Positions 7,803 to 17,097 of a stretch of DNA of 64,000 nucleotides are shown here, in pieces. Source of the stretch: Methanothermobacter sp. (GTDB lineage: Archaea; Methanobacteriota; Methanobacteria; Methanobacteriales; Methanothermobacteraceae); assembly GCF_030055425.1 (NCBI RefSeq), contig NZ_JASFYE010000002.1, positions 124,001-188,000 on the forward strand. The letters run 5' to 3'. Each line of letters begins with the position of its first letter. Position 1 is the first letter of the stretch. Made by a program: the position numbers and the translations under genes. The notes below the pieces were generated by a model that was given only the letters and a program-made list of their open reading frames with translations, made no database searches and was not told the DNA's origin.

Positions 7803-8786
7803 ATGGAATATATCCCCTTTCTATTGGTATTTCACATAACTGGGCACTGCAATTTGAAGTGTTGTTATTGTTATGCAAATCGATATAAACGGGAACATGT
7901 TGACTTTGATGCTATAAAGGATGTTTTAAGACAATCAAAGGAATTAGGTTCAAGACATGTTATATTTAGTGGAGGGGAACCACTAATTCACCCAGAATTT
8001 CATGAGATATTAGAATATGCCAGTGAACTCCAACTTGGCATTCACATAACGTCTAATGGCACTCTCCTTGATAATGAAACTACAGTGAAATTAAAATCGG
8101 TGGATGCTAAAGTCACGATAAGTCTTGATGGGGCTTTTCCAGAAATAAATGACCCATTACGGGGGCCCGGGACATTCAAAATGGCTGTAAGTGCAATAGA
8201 AAATCTTGTAGACAACGGTGTTTATACTTCGATGAGAATGACTCTGCTTAAAAGTAATTTATTCAATGTACGTGATTATATTGAACTTGCTATAGAAAAA
8301 GGGGTAAATCGCTGCATAATTGAACGCATGACATTATCAAACTATAATAAAAGAGAATTAGCAAACCTAGAAATCACAAAAGAGGACCTTTTTCATACCT
8401 TTAAAATACTTTACGACTATAAGGACCTTAAATGTCTCAGAATAGGATCTAATGATCCACTCTGGCTTATTTTTTGTCGGAAAAACTATATTGATAAAGA
8501 CAATATATGTGGAGGATGTACTGCAGGTGTAGCTGCTGTTTCTATTAACCCTGATTTAACAGTATCCCCTTGTCCTAGATTAGATATCATTTGTGGCAGT
8601 TTAAAGGACCATTCTTTAAAATCTCTCTGGAAAAAATCGGAGGTTTTTAGGAATTTACGTAATAGGAATCTTTTTGAAGGATGTAATTCGTGTCAATTTA
8701 AAAATCTTTGTGGTGGTTGCAGAGGAGCCGCTCATGCCCATGGATTCTATTTAGGAAGAGATCCTCAGTGCTGGAGGCTAGAATAA
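7803..8786 (+). CDS. Radical SAM/SPASM domain enzyme 1
   Basis: A 327-residue radical SAM enzyme. The SAM-binding cluster motif CxxxCxxC is C16-C20-C23, followed by FSGGEPLIHPEF (SAM-binding GGE) and HITSNGTLL. The C-terminal ~90 residues hold a SPASM-type set of cysteines (CGGCTAG, SPCPRL, CNSCQFKNLCGGC, PQCW) for auxiliary [4Fe-4S] clusters. Such enzymes modify peptides (PqqE, anSME types) or tetrapyrroles (AhbC/AhbD types). Substrate unknown. First large gene of the AT-rich operon; the next gene overlaps its stop by one base (TAATG). Confidence 0.85.
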   Translation: MEYIPFLLVFHITGHCNLKCCYCYANRYKREHVDFDAIKDVLRQSKELGSRHVIFSGGEPLIHPEFHEILEYASELQLGIHITSNGTLLDNETTVKLKSVDAKVTISLDGAFPEINDPLRGPGTFKMAVSAIENLVDNGVYTSMRMTLLKSNLFNVRDYIELAIEKGVNRCIIERMTLSNYNKRELANLEITKEDLFHTFKILYDYKDLKCLRIGSNDPLWLIFCRKNYIDKDNICGGCTAGVAAVSINPDLTVSPCPRLDIICGSLKDHSLKSLWKKSEVFRNLRNRNLFEGCNSCQFKNLCGGCRGAAHAHGFYLGRDPQCWRLE

Positions 8787-9742
8787 TGAACTGCGTACTT
8801 ATGGTTACTAAATCGTGTAATATAACTTGTAAATACTGTTATATGGATTCAAAAAGTATAGATTCCAAAATTGAACCACTTAAACCCATAATGGATATAA
8901 TAGAATTATTAGAAACCATAAAACTCGAAAAATTGGTATTGGGAGGCGGAGAACCTTTTTTAAGAAAAGATATATTCAAAATACTTGAAGATAGTGTAAA
9001 GAGGTTTTGCACCAGTATTTTAACAAATGGAACCATGATTAATAAAAAAATTGTGGAAAAACTGAAATATACAGGAATTGATTGTATAAGCATTAGTTTA
9101 GATTCACCACACCCTACAATCCATAACCAATTTAGAGATAATTCCTTTTCTGATGCTCTAGAATCCATTAAAAGCTGCATAAAACATGGAATAGATGTTG
9201 ATATGGGGGTTTGTGTACATAAAAAAAATTTTGAATATTCAATAGAGCTCATTAAAATGGCTGAAGATCTTGGTCTCTCATCAATTACCTTTGAAGGACT
9301 TAATCTTATAGGAAGAGCTGAAGACCGCAAATATCTGCAACTTGAAGCGCAAGAAACAGATCATTTTTTAGAGAAAGTATACGAATATTTAAAAGATGAA
9401 AAACCGGATATCAATGTTATAATGTTTTATCCCCAATGGGTTAGATGGGACAGTAATGCTAAGGGATGTGAAGCTGCAAAAAGCTTTTTTGGCATCTTAC
9501 CTAACGGAGAAATGGTACCATGCACCAATATACCTATTTCATTGGGCAATGTACTCAATAAAGATTTTGAAGTTCTATGGAATAGTGAAATTATGAATAA
9601 GATCCGGAATTACAGAAGGGGAGGTTGTAAAATATGCAAATATAAAGATAAATGTGGTGGTTGCCGAAGCAGAGCCTATTGTACAGGTGATTTACTTGGA
9701 AGCGACCCTCTATGTACATTATCTCATGAGAAGGTGATTTAG
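8786..9742 (+). CDS. Radical SAM/SPASM domain enzyme 2
   Basis: A 318-residue paralogue of the previous enzyme. I start it at ATG 8786, which overlaps the preceding stop, because GGAGG at 8773-8777 is well placed and the protein then begins MNCVLMVTKSCNITCKYC (cluster Cys 11, 15, 18). LGGGEPFLRKDI binds SAM. The C-terminal cysteines (KGCEAAKSFFGILPNGEMVPC, GCKICKYKDKCGGC, DPLC) are a SPASM-type set. Twin SPASM enzymes in one operon suggest two steps on one substrate. A longer in-frame ORF from 8708 lies inside the first enzyme and is not supported. Confidence 0.85.
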   Translation: MNCVLMVTKSCNITCKYCYMDSKSIDSKIEPLKPIMDIIELLETIKLEKLVLGGGEPFLRKDIFKILEDSVKRFCTSILTNGTMINKKIVEKLKYTGIDCISISLDSPHPTIHNQFRDNSFSDALESIKSCIKHGIDVDMGVCVHKKNFEYSIELIKMAEDLGLSSITFEGLNLIGRAEDRKYLQLEAQETDHFLEKVYEYLKDEKPDINVIMFYPQWVRWDSNAKGCEAAKSFFGILPNGEMVPCTNIPISLGNVLNKDFEVLWNSEIMNKIRNYRRGGCKICKYKDKCGGCRSRAYCTGDLLGSDPLCTLSHEKVI

Positions 9743-10596
9743 TGTCAAATAAAAGACGTATTATCAGGGAATTAATTACCCTTCCTAGACCACAACTTTT
9801 TCCTATCCCAGCCAGTGCGGGGATGTGTGGGCTGGCTTTATCTTCATCCAGTATTAATTTTCATGAAATATCAAATGCAATAATAATACCTATTTTAATT
9901 TGGTGTGGTGGCCAGGTGTTAAATGACCTTTTTGATTCAGAGTTTGACAAAATATACCATCCTGAGTGGCCTATTCCATCAGGGTTGATAAATAAAAATC
10001 TGGCTTTTGTTTATGCAATGATCTTTTATATGGCCGGGTTTTTAGTTGCATTCTACATAAACATTTATTGTTTAATAACAACAGCTGTTGCGGCTTTTTT
10101 TGCTACAGTATACAATCAATTAAAGAGAAGAGGCATTTATGGGAATATTTGTTTTGGTTTGGCTGTGGCTTCATGCGTGTTAATTGGAACAGCTATAAAT
10201 AAGGCCATATCCATGTTAATTTTACTTGTTATATTTATATCAAGCTTGGTTCATATGAGTGATAATATACTTGGGACTTTTCCTGACATTGAAGCAGATA
10301 AAAAGATTGGTTTTCAAACATTACCTATACAAATAGGACCCGAATACTCGGCCATCATTAGTTTTGTACTTTTTTCACTGGCAAGTTTACTTACTCTGTT
10401 ATTATGGAGAGTGGGCTTGAGTATTTTCTATTTGCCTTTGGCTACTGTGGCTATAGTCTCTATATTATGGACTTCTTTTCTTGTTTTAAAGGATCCTATG
10501 AAATTCTGTAGACTAGAAGGGTTCTGGATTGTATATTCATTATTCATGGGTGAAATATTGCTTTATACATCTTTGATAGTAGGTTCCTGTATCTAA
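9742..10596 (+). CDS. UbiA-family prenyltransferase
   Basis: A 284-residue membrane prenyltransferase with about eight hydrophobic segments. First diphosphate/Mg2+ motif: NDLFDSEFDKIYHPEWPIPSG (the NDxxDxxxD type); second: DIEADKKIGFQTLPIQIG (DxxxDxxxG-TLP type). It would move an isoprenoid chain onto an aromatic ring, tetrapyrrole, glycerol lipid or other acceptor. GTG 9742 overlaps the previous stop (TAGTG) with AAGGTGAT upstream. The usual archaeal lipid enzyme is of this family, but the operon context with two radical SAM enzymes points to a special acceptor. Confidence 0.85.
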   Translation: MSNKRRIIRELITLPRPQLFPIPASAGMCGLALSSSSINFHEISNAIIIPILIWCGGQVLNDLFDSEFDKIYHPEWPIPSGLINKNLAFVYAMIFYMAGFLVAFYINIYCLITTAVAAFFATVYNQLKRRGIYGNICFGLAVASCVLIGTAINKAISMLILLVIFISSLVHMSDNILGTFPDIEADKKIGFQTLPIQIGPEYSAIISFVLFSLASLLTLLLWRVGLSIFYLPLATVAIVSILWTSFLVLKDPMKFCRLEGFWIVYSLFMGEILLYTSLIVGSCI

Positions 10597-10613
10597 TGTC
10601 AAGAGGTGGAAGA

Positions 10614-11153
10614 ATGTCTGAAAAATATCGAAGCTTTCACTTTACCAATAGGGAAATTGCTATGCTGGCAGCATTCTCGGTTCTACTGCTATCTGTAGAT
10701 CTTATCTGGATTTTAGGTCCTATTCTGGGAAATATAATCTATGGAATTATTGATGGGATTATACTGATCACGGCAGCCATTGTTATTGGTAGGAGGTACA
10801 CTGTCTTAAACCTTGGAATAATTCGGACTATCGTCGAAATATTTATAGCAGGCGCTTTTGTGGGGACCCTCACGGCATTTGATTATCTGGTCAGTGCGCT
10901 AGTACTTGAGACGATTTTACAGTTTTCAACACCATATGCAGCAAATTTAAGAATCAATGTCCTTGGCATGACACTGTATGGTTTGGTAACAAGGTTGATG
11001 TTCATAACAATAAGTGTTTTTATTTATGGCATGATTTTACCCCTCTGGCTCATGTTATTCATGATTATTGTGCCTGTCATAACCTATGCAATAGGAGGAT
11101 TTATAGGCCACGGTGTAGGCAACAGAGTTAAGAATACTGTGACAGCAATATAA
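10614..11153 (+). CDS. ECF transporter S component-like membrane protein
   Basis: A 179-residue integral membrane protein with about five or six helices. FTNREIAMLAAFSVLLLS at the N-terminus is the usual S-component opening. It is followed at once by T- and A-component genes, so it is probably the substrate-binding subunit of this ECF importer. Substrate unknown; it does not look like BioY, ThiT or CbiM to me. ATG 10614 has AGAGGTGG upstream; an in-frame ATG at 10596 overlaps the UbiA stop and would add six residues. Confidence 0.7.
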   Translation: MSEKYRSFHFTNREIAMLAAFSVLLLSVDLIWILGPILGNIIYGIIDGIILITAAIVIGRRYTVLNLGIIRTIVEIFIAGAFVGTLTAFDYLVSALVLETILQFSTPYAANLRINVLGMTLYGLVTRLMFITISVFIYGMILPLWLMLFMIIVPVITYAIGGFIGHGVGNRVKNTVTAI

Positions 11154-11206
11154 AGTTCAATTTCAGACCTGAAAATTCAATTAAATCAGAAAAATAGGGT
11201 TATTCA

Positions 11207-11992
11207 ATGATTGAGTATATAAACTCAGATTCAATAATCCACAAATTGAATCCCTTTACAAAATTTTTATTCTCCCTCATAGTTTTAACTGCGAGCATAA
11301 TAACATCTTCCGTATGGATTCTGGCATCTTTAATAACGGTTTCTATAATTTGCTGGTTAACCGCAAGGATTCCCCTTAAAAATTTTAAAGTATTACTCAT
11401 TGTCATAGTTGCAATGATTGTAATCGGTACTTTAACTCAATCTCTATTCTTTACAGAGAAACCCGGATACACTGGAACCAAAACAGTTCTTTTTAATATA
11501 ATTCCATATGATCTGCCAGTAATAGGTGCTCTACCCATCACACTTGAAGGACTAAAGTATGGAATTATCTTTTCCATGAGAATGACAGCAATAGTAATTT
11601 CGTCACTCCTACTTCCTATCACGACACACCCAACTGAAATAATACTAATGTTAAAAAGGATGAAATTTCCAGAGTGGTTGATTCTGGTTATTACAATGTC
11701 CATCCGTTTTTTACCCATGAGCATCCAAAACTTCAACACCATGAGAAATGCTCAGCGACTTAGAAAGGGTAGGCTTGAATTGAAGGATCTTCTTTTGCTT
11801 TTGGAGTCTCTCATCATAATATCAGTTTTAACAGCAAAGAAGATGGCACTTTCACTGGAAATTAAAGCATTTGGACACAGCAAAAAAAGGACCTCCTTTA
11901 AGACCCTTCAATTCCGTTTCCGGGATTTAATATTCACCTTGTTTTCAATCACGATTCTTTTTATAGCGCTACTCGACAGGTGGTGGTCCTGA
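11207..11992 (+). CDS. ECF transporter transmembrane (T) component, EcfT/CbiQ family
   Basis: A 261-residue EcfT-type protein. The N-terminal INSDSIIHKLNPFTKFLFSL is the standard entry of CbiQ/EcfT proteins (D-x-x-H-x-L-x-P-x-x-K), followed by four or five membrane helices. The coupling-helix region has AQRLRKGRLELKDLL (the Ala-Arg-Gly-type motif that docks on the ATPases, here AQRLRKG). It links the S component to the ATPase. The next gene starts one base after the stop. Confidence 0.88.
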   Translation: MIEYINSDSIIHKLNPFTKFLFSLIVLTASIITSSVWILASLITVSIICWLTARIPLKNFKVLLIVIVAMIVIGTLTQSLFFTEKPGYTGTKTVLFNIIPYDLPVIGALPITLEGLKYGIIFSMRMTAIVISSLLLPITTHPTEIILMLKRMKFPEWLILVITMSIRFLPMSIQNFNTMRNAQRLRKGRLELKDLLLLLESLIIISVLTAKKMALSLEIKAFGHSKKRTSFKTLQFRFRDLIFTLFSITILFIALLDRWWS

Positions 11993-11993
11993 A

Positions 11994-13631
11994 ATGGACG
12001 CAATCCAAATAAAAAATTTTTCATTTCGTTACGCAGGTTCAGATAAACCCGCACTTCGGAGAATAAACTTTACAGTAAAAAAAGGGGAATTTGTTGGAAT
12101 CACGGGAAAATCAGGCTGTGGAAAATCTACTCTCCTTTATGCTTTAAGAGGGATAATCCCCCATGCAGTTAAAGGTGAAAGGCGGGGTTCAGTCAGAGTC
12201 TGGGGACTCGATACAGAGGAAAATGGAATAGAAACACTCACATCTCATGTGGGTATGGTGTTCCAGAATCCAGAACTTCAGATTTTTAGTGTAACCGTTG
12301 AGGATGAAGTTGCCTTTGTAGCTGAGAACTTAGGTTATTCCCCTGACAAAATAGAGGAATGTGTAGATTTTGCACTAAACGCTGTGGATATAGCCGAAAT
12401 CAGATATCGTTACCCTCATGATTTATCTGGCGGAGAAAAACAGAAGCTGGCCATAGCATCTGTCTTATCAGTTAAACCTGAAATCCTATTATTGGATGAG
12501 CCAACATCGGAACTTGATGCAAAGGGAAGACACATGGTTCTTGAAACCCTAAGAAAATTGAATTCTAAAGGCATGACTGTAATAATTGCGGAACATAACC
12601 TTGATGAGGTAGCCCCCCTTATGGACAGGTTGATTATTCTGGATGAAGGCCGAGTCAGAGTTTCTGGAAAGCCAGAGAATGTATTCAGATCTAAAAAATT
12701 TTTTGAACTAAAATTAAGAGCTCCCCAAGTTGTTGAGGTCGGTATGAAGCTTAGAGAGCAGAAAGTTCCTCTATCGATATATGATGCTACGGAGTGTCTG
12801 AAAAATAAACTCCATGATATCCAGGTTCAGAGATATGATTGTCAGACTCCTCGGGGAAAACCGGTAATTGAGGTGAGGAATCTCTTCTTCCAGAAGGATG
12901 GTAGGAAAATTCTAGATAATATCAATATGCATATCAATAGGGGAGAGGTTGTAGGGCTAATCGGTCCGAATGGTTCAGGAAAAACAACCCTCGCAATGAT
13001 GCTAACGGGCATTTTAAGACCTTCGAAAGGAAAAATTAGGATTCTAGACGAATTTGTAGATGGAAACCCACGAAAAGTTCATGGAAAAATTGGGTTTCTT
13101 TTTCAGAACCCAGAACATCAAATTTTCTGCAGTTCTGTAAAATCTGAGGTTAAATATGGAGCTGAAAATAGGGGGGATCTGGTTTCTGCCCTGCTAAAAA
13201 AGATGGATCTTGAGAAGTTTGAGGATAAACATCCACTAACCCTTAGTAGGGGGGAGTTGCAGAGAGTAGCAACTGCCACAGTACTTTCAATGGATCCTGA
13301 AATACTTATTATAGATGAACCAACGACTGGGCAGGACTGGGATCATGTAAAGGGGTTCATGGATTTTCTCATGGGCCTGAGAACGAAAGGAAAGACGATT
13401 CTCCTCATTACACATGATATGAGAGTAGCTGCAGAGTACTGCCAGAGGCTGCTTGTAATGAAAAAGGGGAAGATAGTGATGGATTCATACACACGGAATG
13501 TCTTTGCAAATGTGGAATTCCTTAAGGAAGCCGACCTGAAACCTCCACCTATTTCCGAGATAAGTCGGATGGCAGGTATAAATCCGCCTCTTCTCAGGGT
13601 GCATGAGATCAGATTAAAGAAATGTGGGTGA
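11994..13631 (+). CDS. ECF transporter ATPase, two ABC domains fused (EcfA1A2-type)
   Basis: A 545-residue protein with two ABC ATPase domains. Domain 1: Walker A GKSGCGKST (residues 38-46), Q-loop VFQNPELQIF, signature LSGGEKQK, Walker B ILLLDEPTSELD, switch His in IIAEHNLDEV. Domain 2 (from about residue 295): Walker A GPNGSGKTT, Q-loop LFQNPEHQIF, signature LSRGELQR, Walker B ILIIDEPTTGQD, THDMR. Each EcfA usually comes as a separate gene; this fused form supplies both sites. The Gly-to-Arg change in the second signature may weaken one ATP site. Confidence 0.92.
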   Translation: MDAIQIKNFSFRYAGSDKPALRRINFTVKKGEFVGITGKSGCGKSTLLYALRGIIPHAVKGERRGSVRVWGLDTEENGIETLTSHVGMVFQNPELQIFSVTVEDEVAFVAENLGYSPDKIEECVDFALNAVDIAEIRYRYPHDLSGGEKQKLAIASVLSVKPEILLLDEPTSELDAKGRHMVLETLRKLNSKGMTVIIAEHNLDEVAPLMDRLIILDEGRVRVSGKPENVFRSKKFFELKLRAPQVVEVGMKLREQKVPLSIYDATECLKNKLHDIQVQRYDCQTPRGKPVIEVRNLFFQKDGRKILDNINMHINRGEVVGLIGPNGSGKTTLAMMLTGILRPSKGKIRILDEFVDGNPRKVHGKIGFLFQNPEHQIFCSSVKSEVKYGAENRGDLVSALLKKMDLEKFEDKHPLTLSRGELQRVATATVLSMDPEILIIDEPTTGQDWDHVKGFMDFLMGLRTKGKTILLITHDMRVAAEYCQRLLVMKKGKIVMDSYTRNVFANVEFLKEADLKPPPISEISRMAGINPPLLRVHEIRLKKCG

Positions 13632-13641
13632 GGGATAGGAG

Positions 13642-15372
13642 GTGCTGGGGCTCATTAAACTGGCTGGAAAAAGGAGAGTTAAACTTTTCATAGCATGTTC
13701 ATTGCATGTAATCGCTTCTGCTCTGGCAGTAGTCCCATTCCTTGTGATATACCTTATTTTCATTGAGATATTCAGTGGATCCTGCAACCATCGGAGGGTA
13801 TGGATGCTAATGGCTTTAATACCAATTATCTACTTGGCAATGTCAGCTATCCTTGTATCTGCATACAATGTATCACATGCTGCAGCATATGAAATCCTTG
13901 CAGACACCAGAATTGATCTGGGAAGGAAATTTTTCAATTTGCCAATGGGATATTTCAATGATAAGAATACTGGTGAACTGGAAACAGTAATGAATGAGAA
14001 TGTAGAAATTCTTGAGCTTTTTTTAGCCCACCACCTTCCAGAGATGATAAGTACAGTATTTGTACCTTTATCCCTTGCATTGATACTCTTCTTAATGGAT
14101 TGGAGGATGGCAATGGCTTCTATACTACCAGTGACCCTTGCAATGGCTGTGATCATGACAAAAGATCAGAAATGGAAAGATATGATCGACGCGTATCTTA
14201 GGGCTCAGGCAGAAATTAATTCAACAATTTTGGAATACGTAGAGGGTATTAAGGTGATTAAGGCCTTCAATCAAACACCCAATTCATTCAGGCGCTATCT
14301 AAACACCATGGCTTGCTGGAGGGAAAGTATGATTGAATGGTCAAGAGAAAGGGCCCTTCCCTTCACGATTTACCAGGCTCTGATAACATCCACCCCAATA
14401 TTTATAATTCCGGCGGGTCTTTTGCTATATAACCTAGAAATTATTTCTAAGGATACATTTTTAATGTTTCTCATACTCGGTCCAGTTTTAGGAAGCCTCT
14501 TTATGCGCATATATGACTTTTTAAGGTACGGTGTTGAGGAAAAGGAATGCGTAAATAGGATCAGGAAGGTGTTAAATGCAGATGAGATGATTGATAATGG
14601 AAATGAAAATGTTGAATACTTTGATATAACATTCAGGAATGTTTATTTTGCCTATGAAACCGGAAATGCTGTGCTGAAGGGTATAAGCTTTCATGTACCG
14701 AACGGAACAAGATGTGCCATCGTTGGACCTTCTGGGGCGGGTAAAACCACGATAGCAAGGTTGATATGTAGATTCTGGGATGTCGACGATGGTGAGATTC
14801 TCGTTGGAGGATGCGACATAAAGGATATGTCAGTAAAGGATCTTCTATCACATGTTTCAATGGTTCTACAGGAACCATACCTCTTCAATGATACGATACT
14901 GGAGAATATCAAGATGGGAAATCCTGATGCATCTGTTGATGATGTAATTGTGGCTTCAAAGGTCGCTGGGTGTCATAAATTCATAGAAAAACTTCCTAAT
15001 GGTTATTTAACTTGTGTAGGTGAAAGTGGCGTGAAATTGAGTGGTGGAGAAAAACAGAGAATTTCAATTGCAAGGGCATTTTTAAAGGATGCACCTATCG
15101 TTATAATTGATGAAGCCACGGCATTTCTTGATCCGGAAAACGAGGCGATAATACAGGAAGCTGTAAGTAAGTTAACCTCTAATAAAACTGTCATTGTGAT
15201 AACTCATAAACTTCATACAATACGTGAAGTGGAAAATATACTTGTCATTAAAGAAGGAAAAATAGTTGAAAGGGGACATTTTGATGAATTGATAACTAAA
15301 GACGGTCTTTTCAGGGAAATGTGGCATGATTATATGTCATCGATGAACTGGAGTATTAAAAAGGTGAGATGA
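13642..15372 (+). CDS. ABC transporter half-molecule 1 (exporter fold, IrtA/YbtP-like)
   Basis: A 576-residue half-transporter: a six-helix type IV (exporter-fold) membrane domain (about residues 15-310) and an ATPase domain with Walker A GPSGAGKTT (from 362), signature LSGGEKQR, Walker B IVIIDEATAFLDPENE and TH switch. The DEATA-x-x-DPENE D-loop is like that of siderophore and metallophore half-transporters which, despite the exporter fold, import metal complexes; this is from memory. GTG 13642 has GGGTGAGG 8 bases upstream. It surely pairs with the next gene. Confidence 0.88.
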   Translation: MLGLIKLAGKRRVKLFIACSLHVIASALAVVPFLVIYLIFIEIFSGSCNHRRVWMLMALIPIIYLAMSAILVSAYNVSHAAAYEILADTRIDLGRKFFNLPMGYFNDKNTGELETVMNENVEILELFLAHHLPEMISTVFVPLSLALILFLMDWRMAMASILPVTLAMAVIMTKDQKWKDMIDAYLRAQAEINSTILEYVEGIKVIKAFNQTPNSFRRYLNTMACWRESMIEWSRERALPFTIYQALITSTPIFIIPAGLLLYNLEIISKDTFLMFLILGPVLGSLFMRIYDFLRYGVEEKECVNRIRKVLNADEMIDNGNENVEYFDITFRNVYFAYETGNAVLKGISFHVPNGTRCAIVGPSGAGKTTIARLICRFWDVDDGEILVGGCDIKDMSVKDLLSHVSMVLQEPYLFNDTILENIKMGNPDASVDDVIVASKVAGCHKFIEKLPNGYLTCVGESGVKLSGGEKQRISIARAFLKDAPIVIIDEATAFLDPENEAIIQEAVSKLTSNKTVIVITHKLHTIREVENILVIKEGKIVERGHFDELITKDGLFREMWHDYMSSMNWSIKKVR

Positions 15373-17097
15373 ATGTATAGTAGATTATTTCACCTTGTGG
15401 GAAAAAATAAGAATCAGTTAAAGTTCACACTTATTTTAATGTCAATTTATGGCATTATCAAAACTGCCCCTCTAGCTTTTCTTTATTTAATTATAGTAGA
15501 GTTTTTAAAGCCCGTTCTTAATATTCCAAGGATTTTAACCATATACTTACTTATGGTGGTTAGCTACGTAATCATAAACAGCATTGACCACTATCTGTTT
15601 CTCAGATCAATGCAGCAAGGCCTTAAAATTTCCTATGATCTCAGAATGAAACTTGGAAATAAATTAACAAAAATATCACTGGGGATTTTCACAAAAAAAA
15701 CCACGGGAGAGTTTAATACAACACTTAGCGAATATGTGAGCAGGGTGGAATATTTCATAACATATATGGCACCATACCTAATTACCTCAAAGGCATCATT
15801 TATTTTTATCATAATCATTTTTTTTATTTTGGATTGGAGGATTGCACTGGCTTCCATTTCAGCGATTCCTCTGATTTGGATGGCCTTTAGATATTCTGAT
15901 AAAATTTCTGAAAAGGTCAAAAGGGAACGAGAAAGGTCACTTTTCAGACTGAATTCACGGATAGTTGAATTCATAGAATGCATGCCAGCCATAAAAATTT
16001 TCAATCAGGAATTTTCTAGCCTTAATAAGTTGAGAAAAAGTGTAGAGGATTTTAGGGATAGGAACATAAACACTGTATCGGCTACAGTAATTCCTAATAT
16101 AATCCTCCTTATATCTTCAAGTTTACTGATAGGATTCATCATGCCAGCATCATTATATCTTTATTTCAGGGGGGCACTGAACTCTGAAATCCTCGTATTC
16201 TGTTTAATAGCCGCACCTGCACTCTCAGAGGCTCTCGCACATTATCTTTATGGTTACCTCCACATGAAACATTCAGTTGGTAAAGCAATGAATCACATAA
16301 TCAAACTTTTAGAGATGAAAACCCTTCCAGAATCATGTGAAAGCAGAGAACCTGAAAAATTTGATATCGAATTTGAAAATGTTACCTTTTACTATGAGGA
16401 GAAAAAAATACTCGATAACATCAGTTTCAGAGTTCCTGAGAACAGTATAACGGCACTTGTGGGCCCATCAGGCGCTGGTAAGACAACCATTACAAATCTC
16501 ATCCTCCGATTCTGGGACCCTACCTCAGGTAAGGTGAAGATTGGAGGCTATGATCTGCGGGATATGGATATGGAGACGCTCTTTTCATGTGTTTCCATAG
16601 TCTTTCAAGATGTCATACTTTTCAATAACACCGTTAAGGAGAATATAAGAATTGGAAGGAATGATGCAAGTGATGATGAAGTCATAAAGGCTGCCAAGGC
16701 TGCCAGGTGCCATGAATTTATAATTCAACTCCCCCGGGGATATGATACTGTCATAGGGGAAAAAGGGGCAAGGTTAAGTGGCGGGGAAAGACAGAGGATA
16801 GCGATAGCCAGAGCAATTCTTAAGGATTCACCAATTCTTATTCTGGATGAGGCAACTGTTTATGTGGATCCTGGAAACGAAAAATCGATACAGGAGGCAC
16901 TCGGAGAATTGATCAGGAACCGAACAGTTCTTATGATCGCTCACAGACTTTCCACAATAAGATCAGCAGACCAGATAATAGTCATTAAAGATGGTAAAAT
17001 CGCTGAAAAGGGTAAACATAATGAGTTAATGAAACAAAATGGACTTTATAGGTATTTATGGGAGATCCAGGAATCTGCAGAAGCATGGAAAATTTAA
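15373..17097 (+). CDS. ABC transporter half-molecule 2 (exporter fold, IrtB/YbtQ-like)
   Basis: A 574-residue partner of the preceding half-transporter, same layout: membrane domain to about residue 310, then Walker A GPSGAGKTT (from 364), Q-loop VFQDVILFN, signature LSGGERQR, Walker B ILILDEATVYVD and AHRLST. Both halves keep the catalytic Glu and switch His, so both ATP sites look active. ATG 15373 follows the previous stop directly with AAGGTGAGAT. Last gene of the AT-rich operon. Confidence 0.88.
   Translation: MYSRLFHLVGKNKNQLKFTLILMSIYGIIKTAPLAFLYLIIVEFLKPVLNIPRILTIYLLMVVSYVIINSIDHYLFLRSMQQGLKISYDLRMKLGNKLTKISLGIFTKKTTGEFNTTLSEYVSRVEYFITYMAPYLITSKASFIFIIIIFFILDWRIALASISAIPLIWMAFRYSDKISEKVKRERERSLFRLNSRIVEFIECMPAIKIFNQEFSSLNKLRKSVEDFRDRNINTVSATVIPNIILLISSSLLIGFIMPASLYLYFRGALNSEILVFCLIAAPALSEALAHYLYGYLHMKHSVGKAMNHIIKLLEMKTLPESCESREPEKFDIEFENVTFYYEEKKILDNISFRVPENSITALVGPSGAGKTTITNLILRFWDPTSGKVKIGGYDLRDMDMETLFSCVSIVFQDVILFNNTVKENIRIGRNDASDDEVIKAAKAARCHEFIIQLPRGYDTVIGEKGARLSGGERQRIAIARAILKDSPILILDEATVYVDPGNEKSIQEALGELIRNRTVLMIAHRLSTIRSADQIIVIKDGKIAEKGKHNELMKQNGLYRYLWEIQESAEAWKI

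Noticed and set aside
8708-8785. Longer N-terminus for the second radical SAM enzyme
   Set aside because: These bases are the C-terminal SPASM part of the first enzyme; ATG 8786 has a good ribosome site and typical N-terminus.
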